DNA of 64,000 nucleotides from Closterium sp. Naga37s-1. Lineage: Eukaryota; Streptophyta; Zygnematophyceae; Desmidiales; Closteriaceae. Shown here piece by piece: positions 18,374 to 28,039 of this stretch. The stretch spans positions 5,513,001 through 5,577,000 of the forward strand of contig CANJKZ010000010.1 of NCBI GenBank assembly GCA_947471745.1, given 5' to 3'. A program made the position numbers and the translations under genes. Every line of letters starts with the position of its first letter. Within the stretch, counting starts at the first letter, position 1. The notes under the pieces are model-generated. The model did not search any database. It saw nothing but the letters and a program-made list of their open reading frames with translations, and was not told where the DNA came from.

Positions 18374-19633
18374 ATGGCCGGAGGATTTGGAGGTCAGACA
18401 AATCTGACCGCTGAAGCGCAACTCAACCAGGCTACGACAAATAAGGCGATGACGACGATCAGTATCGTCGCACTTGAACAACTTCTTCATCTACTCTCAA
18501 CTCGGGAACAAGGGTTCCAGACATTGCGGAATGGTGACGTGGGAAACTCCTCCCAACCCTCTCAACCAGCCACAAGTGGCCGCGATACCGCCCCGCGCAC
18601 CTTTTCCCTCGAAACAAATGGATTAACACCCAAAGTCCCTCGTCCCAGCGATGACGCAATTCTCTTAGCTCAATTAAGGTTCCTGCACGTACTTACATGC
18701 TTTGACGGCAAAGACATAGAGATTCGAGCTGGAGCTGCTACTTGAGAACGCGGAGATCTTCCACTATTTCAACGGTAGTTGCGCGGGACCCTAGGCTAAT
18801 ACTGACGATGCCAAAGCGCAGTGCCACAATGACTTGCTTATGGCGTACAGTGTGTTGCTTCGCAGCATGTCGGCGGCGGAGCATTTGGGAATTCGCTACA
18901 AGACAACATCCGCTCCTGCACTGGAAGCCTGGCACCTCACAAGGGTGTATCAGTCCAAGGATTCCGTGTCGTCGAGCCGACTACTCTAGCACCTGATGGA
19001 GATCAAAATGGGACCAGAGCATACGCGATCAAATCGCGAAACTCGGGAGCTCGATTTCAGAGAAAATCTTCCTGAACATCGTACTCGCAGCACTTGGCCC
19101 AGAATGGCGACCCTGCAAGGCGCTCCTCCAGCAACAGGGGGCTATCTCGGAAGCCACCCTATGCGCCGCCTTTCTCGTCGAACAACAGGATATGGATTAG
19201 CAACGCCCCACACTGTGACGAGAACAAGAATGTCTCGCCTTCGATGCCAACAACAAAGAAGAGCGACGACCGCAGCGCCTCTAATGCAAAATCTGCTAGA
19301 ATTTTGGGCACTTGGCTGAGCGATGTAAATTCCGCTCCGCCCCTTGCCAGTCCAATCCGAGCACTTGGGCTGGCCGACAAGACGCAAGACAGGATACGCG
19401 TCAAGCCCAGGGCTATCAGCCCGCATCACGCAACTCAAACCCACCGGTTCATCACCAGCAACAGCAGCCGTCACAACCTGGACTCGTGCACAATGTCATT
19501 AGCAACATGACGATGAGACGCACGCACGGAACCCGTCGTCACCGCGTGCACACGTCGCTGCCAGGACCAGCATTACACCCAATTGGCCCGTTCAATGTTA
19601 ATAATATGTTTTTTCCTTAAGGACGACTACAAT
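18374..19633 (+). pseudogene. Gag fragment of element E (left copy)
   Basis: It begins at MAGGFGGQTNLTAEAQLNQ, the first ATG after the primer site once the TRIM is discounted. Broken frames follow that match the Gag of element I: AALGPEWRPCKALLQQQGAI near 19085-19145, then FLVEQQDMD, against GGLGPQWRATKAILRAHGRI and IHAEQQDMD. Stops and frameshifts break it at about 18745 and 19198. From 18803 onward the same E sequence is present again at 25304-26114. This copy keeps 20 bp (near 19060-19085) that the right copy has lost. It ends abruptly at 19633, where element C begins. Confidence 0.75.
18803..19633 (+). repeat. Direct duplicate of element E gag (left copy; partner 25304-26114)
   Basis: 831 bp nearly identical to 25304-26114 (811 bp). 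The main difference is a 20-bp segment absent from the right copy, plus a few substitutions. The copies flank truncated element C. The right copy starts exactly at the edge of C's LTR. Confidence 0.9.
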
Positions 19634-19636
19634 CAG

Positions 19637-20959
19637 CATGGACACGAGATGAGGCAAAGCAGCAGCAAAACACTGGAACTCCTCCTGCCTGTCCTCAAGG
19701 ACGTCCGTGCTAAGAGCACACTCACCCCCGACGGACGGAGGACAGACAGACTCAGACTCAGCAACAAGACTAGCAGCGTAGTCTAGACGACAGCGAGCAG
19801 CAAAGTCGACAAGCTCAGCAACTAAGGCAGACGCAGCAGTGGACTCAAAGGAAGGGTCAATGACAGCAGTAGCCAGAAGACGCGTGACAGTAGGACTGGC
19901 AGCACGAAGAGAGTCAGACTCCGGGTCAGCAAGAGCAGGAAGAGAGGACTCTGGAGGGGACGGCAAAGGGACACGCAGTGGAGCAGTGGAAGGACGCACC
20001 GCCATCTGGTGTGTGCCTGGGACCGCAGGAGGACGCGGACGCGGAACACGACGACTAGTGCGAGCAGCACGAACAGGCGACGCAGGACGAGACTCAGGCT
20101 CACGACGCTCAGCAAGACCTCCAGTAGGACCAGCGTAGGGAGAAGGAGCAGGCAGCGGGGAGGCGGGCTGTAACTGCGACTCAGACTGGACAGGCGGTGG
20201 ACACTCTAAGGAAGGAGCAGGACCAGTAGAAGGCGGGAGACCAAGAACCTGCTGAAGGAGCGGAACGAAGTACGGCCGCGGTCGCGCAGCACCTCCAGAG
20301 CCAGCAGGAACAGCACTAGCACCCCCAGTGGCAGCACCAGCACCAGTAGCACCCCCAGCGGCACCACCGCCAACTCCAGCACCCTCAGAAGCACCAGCGC
20401 CAGCAGCACCTCCAGCGCCAACACCCCCAGCAGCTCCAGCTCCAGCCGGACCACCGGAAGACTCAACAGCCACAGCTCCAGCACCTCCAGCAGCACCGAC
20501 TCCAGTAGCACCACCAGCCCCAGCACCGCCAGCAGCTCCAGCACAAGGAGCACCCCCAGGCCCAGCAGCTCCAGCACCTTCAGTACGAGCACCTCCGGGA
20601 CCCGTGGCACCAACACCCTCAGTAGCAACAGAACCTCCAGCTCCAGCAGCACCTCCAGCTCCAGCAGCACGGCTCCAGCGCCGAGCAAACCACTCGCGCA
20701 GCTCCTGTGAAGAGGGCAGCTCCCGTCGGGACGAAGCACCCGAGGGACCTCCAGACCCAGTACCGCCAGACTCCACACGAGCAGGCCCAGCACCCTCAGG
20801 CTCCGCACCCCCAGGCACAGCACCCCCAGACTCAGCACCCGCAGACTCAGCACCCCCAGGCTCAGCACCCCCAGACTCCGCACCCACAGGCTCAGCACCC
20901 CTAGCAGCACCAGAGTCAATAGCTACCTCGACAGGCTCGGCTGCGTCTACCTGAGACAC
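19637..20959 (-). pseudogene. Integrase-RT linker of element C
   Basis: Open frame of Ala/Gly/Glu/Pro-rich sequence (GGAEPGGAESAGAES units, then AGAAGGAGAGG), followed by RPYFVPLLQQVLGLPPST and CRLDYAASLVAESESV. These are the conserved stretches before reverse transcriptase in A, B, F and G. It ends at DRQEEFQCFAAALPHLVSML, where homology breaks off at the junction with element E sequence. Confidence 0.75.
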
Positions 20960-21690
20960 ACCTGAGGGGGCAGGACCCTGAGGGGGAAGGGGGGTCTACC
21001 GGGGGGGGGACCTGGCGCGAGGAAGAGCGGCGGCGGGGGGAGGGGCGCAGTGCGGTAGGGGAAGAGACGGTAGTAAGGAACCGACTCGTCAAACGTGACG
21101 TCCTGGGAGGACAGAACACGGCGCGAGGTGGGGTGGTAAAACTGCCAACCAGGCGCGTCAGGGGGGAAGCCAAGGAAGACGCAGGGAACAGCGCGGGGGG
21201 ACAGCTTGTCCGCAGACAAGTCGTGGACAAAAGCCCGCGATCCCCAGACACGAAACGCAGACGCATCGCCAACCTTCCCCGTCCACCGCAGAGTAGGGGA
21301 GGTCTCCGGCAAGGAGACTCGGGGCTGAAGGTTGATCTGATGCGCCGCGTACTGAACCGCGAATGGCCACAGAAAATGGGGAGCCGCCGCATGAATCATG
21401 GACGTACGAGCGACGTCCATGACCATGCCAATGCGGCGCTCAGCAATCCCATTTTGCTGTGGGGAGGCCAGAAGCGTGAACGTCTGGCGGATGCCCTGTG
21501 CACGACAGAAGGCTCCCAGAAGGCCAGAGGAAAACTCTCCGCCTCTGTCAGAGTGCAGACGCAGAACAGGAAAGTCCGAGCCGAAACTCTCTCTGTGCTG
21601 GAGACGAGCTGCGCGGATCCAGTCGATCAACACCTCAGTGACGTCACCCTTGCAAGGGGAAAACCGTGGTGTAACGCGAGTAGTCGTCAA
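20947..21690 (-). pseudogene. Integrase core and C-terminus, element C
   Basis: The useful part starts at KGDVTEVLIDWIRAARLQ. It has LRLHSDRGGEFSSG and SPQQNGIAERRIGM (second Asp and Glu of the DDE triad), the FLWPFAVQYAAHQINL segment, and PSSQDV-like C-terminal sequence to PPPPLFLAPGPPP. It leaves frame near 21000. The ORF extends upstream to 22032, but that part is out of frame with the family. Confidence 0.75.
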
Positions 21691-22360
21691 CCACCAGCAG
21701 GAAGTAACGCTCGTGACCCAGGCCACGGACGCGGGCGGGGCCCCACACGTCCATGTGAAGAGTCTGCAGCGGAGCCTCTGTCGGAGGAAACTCTGAGGAG
21801 TGAGGAGCGGTGCGCTGCCGCCCCTCGACGCAGGGAACGCAGGTAGGGGCAGGCCCCGGAGGGAGGGGAGGGAGGGACCGGGGGAGACCAGAGACAAGGT
21901 AACGGGAGGCCATGCCTCGGAGACGAGGCAGGGAGGGGTGACCAAGGCGGTGGTGCCAGAGGAGAGTCTGGTAGGACAGGAGACGACACGAGCAGGGAGC
22001 AGACTCAGGACCAGACCTGGACGCTGCAGCAAACACCTGACCCGACGCAGCTACCTGACCAGACTCAGCAACAGGAGGAGACTCAGTAGTCAGTGTGTAC
22101 AGGCTCGACCCCGGCTGACGGGTAAACGTGGCCAAGTGTCGGCCCGTCTGAGCACACGTACAGTGGGTCACCCGCTGACTCGCAGGAGTGAACTGGTCAA
22201 CCCCCCCATCCTGTAGATCAGCACCACTCACCAAGTTCGTAGAGAACGAGGGGAGGTAGAGACCTGACAGGGCGCCAGAGGGGGCCGCCGGACACGGTAA
22301 GACAGTGGAGAAGTGGGCAAGGACAGGACCCCCAGAGGGGTCCGCCAGGGAGACCGCAAC
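21644..22360 (-). pseudogene. Protease-distal region and first part of integrase, element C
   Basis: It reads VSGADLQDGGVDQFTPASQRV, the pre-integrase LLWHHRLGHPSLPRLRGM, CVPCVEGRQR (zinc ligands) and MDVWGPARVRG (first catalytic Asp), ending at DDYSRYTTVFPL. A small deletion around 21655 shifts the frame before KGDVTEVL. The upstream part, with VAVSLADPSGGP, is separated from the protease by the solo LTR at 22370-22511. Confidence 0.75.
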
Positions 22361-22369
22361 TGGCCGACT

Positions 22370-22511
22370 TGTCAGTAGAGCTACACTGTGAGATCGCCGA
22401 TCGTTCCTAGGGGGGGTTACAGGCGCGTTTGCCTGGGGGGTTATGGGCGCACTGACCCGCTACTGAAACAAGCCCTTTTATCCGAATGGTCTTGTGGTTG
22501 GGATTCTGACA
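22370..22511 (+). mobile_element. Solo LTR of the TRIM family
   Basis: 142 bp, from TGTCAG to CTGACA, flanked by the 5-bp duplication CGACT (22365-22369, 22512-22516). Relatives of element C show CGACT once at this site. It aligns with the TRIM LTR read in its own sense, sharing GGGTTACAGGC, GTTATGGGCGCAC, CAAGCCCTTTTATCC and TTGGGATTCTGACA. Its A-box-like stretch is TGGTCTTGTGG, one change from the TRIM. A solo LTR is the expected product of LTR-LTR recombination. Confidence 0.9.
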
Positions 22512-22875
22512 CGACTAAGCGGCGTAAGCGTGGTGCGGTCTCGAAAGAAGGAGCGGGAAGCACCCGAGTCAAGGGTGAAGGTGTGGAAGGCCTGAGCCGA
22601 CGTGGTACCTGAGAGAGCAGACTCACCAGCACCTGGGGCAGCAGACGCACTAGCACCTAGAGCAGCAGCCTCACCAGCACCTAGAGCAGCAGCCTCAATG
22701 CCCGGGTCAGGCGGAACACACAGGTAACAGTCACCCTCATCACTAGTAGACACAACATACATGGCAGCAAGAATAGCATCATAATCCAGATCAAAGATAG
22801 CAACCCCCGACCTAAGCAGCTCACCCCAGCGGGGGATCTCAGTGGCGTCAGGGAACTGGAGACGCCAAGCATCCG
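22478..22875 (-). pseudogene. Gag C-terminus and protease start, element C
   Basis: The minus-strand frame carries YVVSTSDEGDCYLCVPPDPG, then AALGAGEAAALGA repeats and the aspartic protease motif LDSGASRSFFRDRTTLTP. It is cut at the solo LTR insertion (22511). Confidence 0.75.
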
Positions 22876-24090
22876 TCAGGCGGCCGAAGCAGCGCTGGGT
22901 GGTGTGCGGGCCACCGCACGGCTCACCAGTGCGGTCGCCGGTACGCAGGACGTAGGCACAGGGACCAGCACCCCCACCCCGCTGACGCGCAGCGTACCAC
23001 TCACGAAGCTGCTGGGGGGGGGGGTCTCACGAGTGCGCTGCTGCTGCTGGCGCTGACCACCACCGAAGCCGCTCCGCTGCGCAGAGCCACCCCGACCAGC
23101 TCCACCTCCGCCGCCGCCACCTCCGCCACCGCCGCCACCGCCTCCTCCTCCGCTCCCACCGCCACCGCCGCCGCCGCCTCCGCCTCCACCGCCGCCACCG
23201 AAGCCCCCACCCCCGCCACCACTCCCACCGCCACCCCCACTCCCTCCGCCGCCTCCACCGCCACCTCCACCGCCCCCGCCAGCCCCTCCAGCGCCCTTGC
23301 CCCCCTTGCCCTTGCCGTTGCGGCGTCTCCAGCTAGGGGCAGACGCAGCGCCGACCGACTCGGTGCCAACGAAGTCGACGGCAGCAGCAGAGGCAACAGA
23401 GGGCAAAAGGGGGGAGGGGGAGCACCCCTCAAAGAAGGGGGCACGAGGGTCACCACGAGAGGCTCCTACAGCGACTATACTCTTCTCTGCTGCCAGGAGG
23501 CGCTCCTTGAGGAGGTCAACGGTGAGTGTGGTGGGGCAAACAGAGAGGAAGTTGTCCCTGACCGAGCGAAGGGAGTCAGGGAGCCGGGTGACTATGTAGT
23601 AGAGGGTGATGTATATGGGGGGGGGGGGGTTCTTGGCGCAGAACTCAGCAGGAAGCGCAGCGCGGTAGCGGGTGTCACTAGTGCGAAGGTGCGTAATGAG
23701 GTCAGCGACTGTGGGAAAGGCGGCGAGGTCAGGGAACAGGTACGGCAGCATGAGGCGGCTAAGGGCAGCAGTGGCAGGGGAAGAGTAGCGTGCGACTACA
23801 GCGTCGTACAAGGTCCTAGCACTCTTGTACTGACTGAAGTGCGTGCGCTCAGAGGACGGCAAGTGACTACGCACAGCAAGACGGGCAGCAGCATCGCGTG
23901 TGGCCCACTGTGAGCGAACAGTGCTGTCAGCATCGGCAGCAGGGGCAGCAGAGGCGCCAGACGTGAGATCGAACAGTGAGAGACCGTCTTTCCTATCGCA
24001 CTGTAGGAAAAGCTGTAGATCATCAACCCAGACCTCAAATTCAACAGCCCGACCCTCAGCATCAAAGACGAGAACGCTAGGGGTAGCCAT
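22876..24090 (-). CDS. Gag of element C (C-terminus frameshifted)
   Basis: It starts at MATPSVLVFDAEGRAVEFEV, with WVDDLQLFLQ and the capsid-like region YITLYYIVTRLPDSLRSVRD. A Gly-rich tract of about 100 residues (23090-23290) and QQQQRTRETP follow. After an 11-G run (23014-23024) the frame leaves the family's SPQQLREWY continuation, so the last 50 residues or so are non-native. Gag would form the particle shell and bind RNA. Start as in A and F. Confidence 0.8.
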   Translation of the reverse strand: MATPSVLVFDAEGRAVEFEVWVDDLQLFLQCDRKDGLSLFDLTSGASAAPAADADSTVRSQWATRDAAARLAVRSHLPSSERTHFSQYKSARTLYDAVVARYSSPATAALSRLMLPYLFPDLAAFPTVADLITHLRTSDTRYRAALPAEFCAKNPPPPIYITLYYIVTRLPDSLRSVRDNFLSVCPTTLTVDLLKERLLAAEKSIVAVGASRGDPRAPFFEGCSPSPLLPSVASAAAVDFVGTESVGAASAPSWRRRNGKGKGGKGAGGAGGGGGGGGGGGGGSGGGGGSGGGGGGFGGGGGGGGGGGGGGGSGGGGGGGGGGGGGGGGGAGRGGSAQRSGFGGGQRQQQQRTRETPPPSSFVSGTLRVSGVGVLVPVPTSCVPATALVSRAVARTPPSAASAA

Positions 24091-25159
24091 GACAACAGTG
24101 GCAGCAGGCTAGGGGCAGCAGCAGCAGTAGCAACAGTAGGGGCGCGGCTCGGCGGTGCTCTTACCAGGGCAGGTGGGTAGAGGTCCGCAAGTGGTGGGGC
24201 AGGGCCGAGGCGCGCCGGCAGGGACGGGGCCGCTACAGGGCGGTAGAGGACTGCCGCTCCTCTCTGCAGGGCAGGGCCGGAACGGCGGCGGCGGCCCCTG
24301 CTGTCGGCGGCGGCGGCGGCGGCGGCTGCAGTCGGCGGCTGCGGCGGCGGCGGCCCCGGCAGTGGCGGCAGCAGCTGCTGCTGTCGGCGGCTGCGGCGGC
24401 TGCGGCCCCGGCTGTGGCGGCGGCGGCTGCTGCTGTCGGCGGCTGCGGCGGCTACGGCTCCCGCTGCAGGGGCGGCGACGGCTGCTGCTGCAGGGGCGGC
24501 GACGGCGGGGCGGCAGGTCCGTGAGGGAGCCGAGAAGGGGCCGCGGAGGAGCCGAGAAGGGGCCGCTAAGGGCGGTGAAGGGGCCGCGAAGGGGCCGTGA
24601 GGGGCCGCGAAGGGCGGCGACGGGGCCGAGACGGGGCCGTGAGGGGCCGCGAAGGGCGGCGACGGGGCCGAGAAGGGGCCGCGAGGGGCCGCGAAGGGCG
24701 GCGACGGGGCCGTGAAGGGCGGCGACAGGGCCGCGAAGGGCGGCGACGGGGCCGTGAAGGGGCCGCGAGGGGCCGCGAAGGGGCCGCGAGGGGCGGTAAG
24801 GGGCCGCGAAGGGCCGCGAAGGGGCCGCGAAGGGCGGCGGAGGGGCCGCGAGGGAGCCGCGAAGGGGCCGCGAGGGGCCGTGAGAGGGGCCGCGAGAGGC
24901 CTCGAGGGGCGGCGACGGGGCCGCGAAGGGGCCGCGAGGGGCCTGAAGGGGCCGCGAAGGGCCGTGAGAGGGGCCGTGAGGGGGCCGTGAGAGGGGCCGC
25001 TACGGGGCCGTAAAAGGGCGCGACGGGCCGCTAAGGGCAGGGGACGCGACGGGAGGGTAGGCACGCGCGGCGCGACTCGGGCAGGAGCGAAGCGCGCTCC
25101 GGGCAGGAAAAAAAAAAAATCGATTTTCAGTGGTGGGCCCTAGGAACGTTCCCACTAGG
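24091..25159 (-). repeat. Long GC-rich leader of element C
   Basis: About 1.07 kb of untranslated leader: CGGCGGCTG units (24290-24480), then GAAGGGGCCGCGAGGGGC-type units (24540-25010). Near the primer site are an A12 run, GTGGGCCC (25133-25140) and a GTTCCC..GGGAAC inverted repeat. Confidence 0.8.
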
Positions 25160-25176
25160 GAACCTGCTCTATACCA

Positions 25177-25303
25177 TGTGATGATTACGAGGAATGAGTG
25201 CACTGGGAAACAGGTGGGTACAAGTAGGAAAACCTAAAAGTGTTGTACCCTATATTGTCAACCCCACTACAGCCTACACAGACTATAGCATATAAGTTTG
25301 ACA
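25177..25303 (-). repeat. 5' LTR of element C
   Basis: 127 bp, TGTGATGATTACG to AAGTTTGACA, next to primer site GAACCTGCTCTATACCA (plus strand 25160-25176). Directly after it come TGACG and the right copy of the element E duplicate. Confidence 0.88.
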
Positions 25304-26831
25304 TGACGATGCCAAAGCGCAGTGCCACAACGACTTGCTTATGGCGTACAGTGTGTTGCTTCGCAGCATGTCGGCGGCGGAGCATTTGGGAATTCGCTAC
25401 AAGACAACATCCGCTCCTGCACTGGAAGCCTGGCACCTCACAAGGGTGTATCAGTCCAAGGATTCCGTGTCGTCGAGCCGACTACTCTAGCACCTGATGG
25501 AGATCAAAATGGGACCAGAGCATACGCGATCAAATCGCGAAACTCGGGAGCTCGATTTCTCGTACTCGCAGCACTTGGCCCAGAATGGCGACCCTGCAAG
25601 GCGCTCCTCCAGCAACAGGGGGCTATCTCGGAAGCCACCCTATGCGCCGCCTTTCTTGTCGAACAACAGGATATGGATTAGCAACGTCCCACACTGTGAC
25701 GAGAACAAGAATGTCTCGCCTTCGATGCCAACAACAAAGAAGAGCGACGACCGCAGCGCCTCTAATGCAAAATCTGCTAGAATTTTGGGCACTTGGCTGA
25801 GCGATGTAAATTCCGCTCCGCCCCTTGCCAGTCCAATCCGAGCACTTGGGCTGGCCGACAAGACGCAAGACAGGATACGCGTCAAGCCCAGGGCTATCAG
25901 CCCGCATCACGCAACTCAAACCCACCGGTTCATCACCAGCAACAGCAGCCGTCACAACCTGGGCTCGTGCACAATGTCATCAGCAACATGACGATGAGAC
26001 GCACGCACGGAACCCATCGTCGCCGCGTGCACATGTCGCTGCCAGGACCAGCAGTACACCCAATTGGCCCGTTCAATGTTAATAATATGTTTTTTCCCTA
26101 AGGACGACTACAATGATGACGACGACCAGGATTGGAATCTACCAATCCTTCTGCTTGAAAGCCCCCACATGCGCCTGATTCATGGGCGGCACCTATCAAC
26201 TGGATTGCGTGCGAACAATTAGTGAAGTTCAATACTTCGCACATCGTCACACCGCGACTTGCGCTGCTCGCGCGCGACGACAATAGGCACAACATGTGGT
26301 ACCTCGGTAGCTGTTGTGGGTAGCATATGGTAGGCTCCACGCGTTTCATATCCAATGCCGTCCCCAGCCCCACGGTTATCTACGCCACCGTGGCGAAGAA
26401 CGACTGCCTGCGCGCAAGCCATTGTCGTCCTCAAGGCGCACGGGGACAACACGCACGTCATGCTAAGTGACGTGCTCGTCATGCAGAAATTGAGATTCAA
26501 CCTCCTCTCGGCGTCACTACTCACGCATTGCGGAGTGCAACTCAGCACCCATCCCAAATCACGTGACATCATTCTTCACTACACGACACCTGACAAGCCG
26601 CGCACGCAAATCGGGCGAGCACATTTCGAGAACGGTGTGTACGTGCTCAATTTCGACATCCTGAACTGCAGCGACACGGATGAGTTAATCAATCTCATTC
26701 TATTGTGCTATGAACACATCCACCGCTCTGAGTGGAATTACCCCAACAGTAGGCCCTGGGTGCCGCATCACCCACACAAGCGCGAAGTTGCGCTACACAA
26801 ACCCAACTCTGATGGCACCTGCAGAGATTGC
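25304..26831 (+). pseudogene. Element E gag-to-protease region (right copy)
   Basis: 25304-26114 repeats the E gag segment found at 18803-19633. Beyond it is unique E sequence. A plus frame around 26355-26831 reads VMLSDVLVMQKLRFNLLSAS and GVYVLNFDILNCSDTDELIN, matching element I after its protease (MSKVLIAEGLGYNLLSVS; NNVFVLDFVPDLGTADSDAI). The frame is broken, and the protease Asp motif itself is not clear. It stops at the insertion of element B (TSD ATTGC). Confidence 0.7.
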
Positions 26832-26963
26832 TGTCAAACATACATGACATAGTCTGTGTAGGCTGTAGTGGGGTAGACCATATGGGGTACAACACTGCTA
26901 GGTTTTCCTACTTGTACCCATCTCTTTGCTAGTTCAGCCATTCCTTGTTCTGTAATTCTCACA
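26832..26963 (+). repeat. 5' LTR of element B
   Basis: 132 bp, TGTCAAACATAC to AATTCTCACA. It is followed by primer site TGGTTTCAGAACAGGTT. Confidence 0.93.
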
Positions 26964-28039
26964 TGGTTTCAGAACAGGTTCCCTAGTGGGACCGGTTTTT
27001 TTTAGGGCCCACCACAAACTTTTTTTTTCTGCCCTGCCCTAATCGTACTGTCGTGCCTGCCTGCCCTGTCACGTGCCTTGCGCCTGACTACCCGCGCCCT
27101 CGAGCGCCTGCCTGCCCGCGCCCTCGAGCGCCTGCCTACCCGCGCCCTCGAGCGCCTGCCTACCCGCGCCCTTGAGCGCCTGCCTCTTCGCGCCCCTGGC
27201 CCCTGGAGCAGCCGCCACTGCAGCAGCCGCCCCTGGCCCCTGGAGCAGCCGCTCGTGCAACAGCCGCCCCTGGCCCCTGGACCAGCCGCCCCTCCTGCAG
27301 CCGCCCCTGGCCCCTGGAGCAGCCGTCCCTGCCCTGCACCCGCGCAGCCGCCCCTGGACCCCGCAACGCGGCCCCTGGACCCCGCGACGCGTCGCCCTGC
27401 CTCTGCCTCGTCGCGACGCCCCTGCGGGACCCGCGCGTCGCCCCCTGCCTTGTCGCGACGCCCCTGCGGGACCCGCGCGTCGCCCCCGCCTCGTCGCGAC
27501 GCCCCTGCGGGACCCGCGAGGCGCGGCTCCTGCGCGTCGCACCGCCCCAACGGGACCCGGGCGTCGCCCCCGCTCGTCGCGACGCCCCTGCGGGACCCGC
27601 GCGGCGTCGCCCCTGCCCGCCGCGTCGCCCTGCCCTACCCCGCGCCCGCCCTTTGGACGGCCGCCCCTGCACCGCCCTGCAGCAGCTGCCGTCGCGGCCC
27701 TGCCCCGCCCTACAGCAGCGGCCGTCGCGGACTGCCCCGCCCTGCAGCAGCTGCCGTCGCGTACTGCCCCGCCCTGCGGCAGCTGCCGTCGCGGCCCTGT
27801 CCCCGCCCTGCACCAGCTGCCGTCGCGGCCCGGCCCCGCCCTGCACCAACTGCCGCGGAGCTCCCTGCCGCGGTCGCAGCCCCGCCCTGCCGCTATAGCG
27901 GCCCCGCCGTCGCCGCCGTCGTGCGCCTGCCCTTCCCTCCACTGGTGAGCATTGCCCTGCCCGCGCTGCTACCGCTACTACTGCCGTTACTGCTGTTACT
28001 GCTGTTACTGCTGCTACTGCTGCTACTGCTGCTCCTGGC
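26964..28039 (+). repeat. Primer site and long GC-rich leader of element B
   Basis: TGGTTTCAGAACAGGTT, then GGGCCCAC (27005-27012), T runs and about 1 kb of GC-rich repeats: CCCGCGCCCTTGAGCGCCTG (27080-27190), CCCCTGGAGCAGCCG, CGTCGCGACGCCCCTGCGGG (27400-27640) and GCAGCTGCCGTCGCGG. The CGTCGCGACGCCCC units are shared with element J. It ends in a CTGCTACTG repeat. Confidence 0.8.

Larger units (their letters stand above)
19634..25303 (-). mobile_element. Truncated Ty1/copia element C
   Basis: In element (minus) sense it has a 5' LTR (25177-25303), primer site, 1.09-kb leader, gag, protease, integrase and the start of the reverse-transcriptase linker. It stops at 19634 before any reverse transcriptase. 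The 3' half and 3' LTR are missing. Four or more lesions break the frame: G runs near 23014-23024 and 20980-21010, a short deletion near 21655, and an inserted solo TRIM LTR (22370-22511). Same family as A and F. Confidence 0.88.

Noticed and set aside
23796..25064. Long Pro/Ala/Arg ORFs over the element leaders (also 15632-16516, 24155-25013, 27002-27550, 53643-54143)
   Set aside because: These are GC-rich minisatellites with few stop codons in any frame. They lie upstream of the conserved gag start and are not conserved between families.
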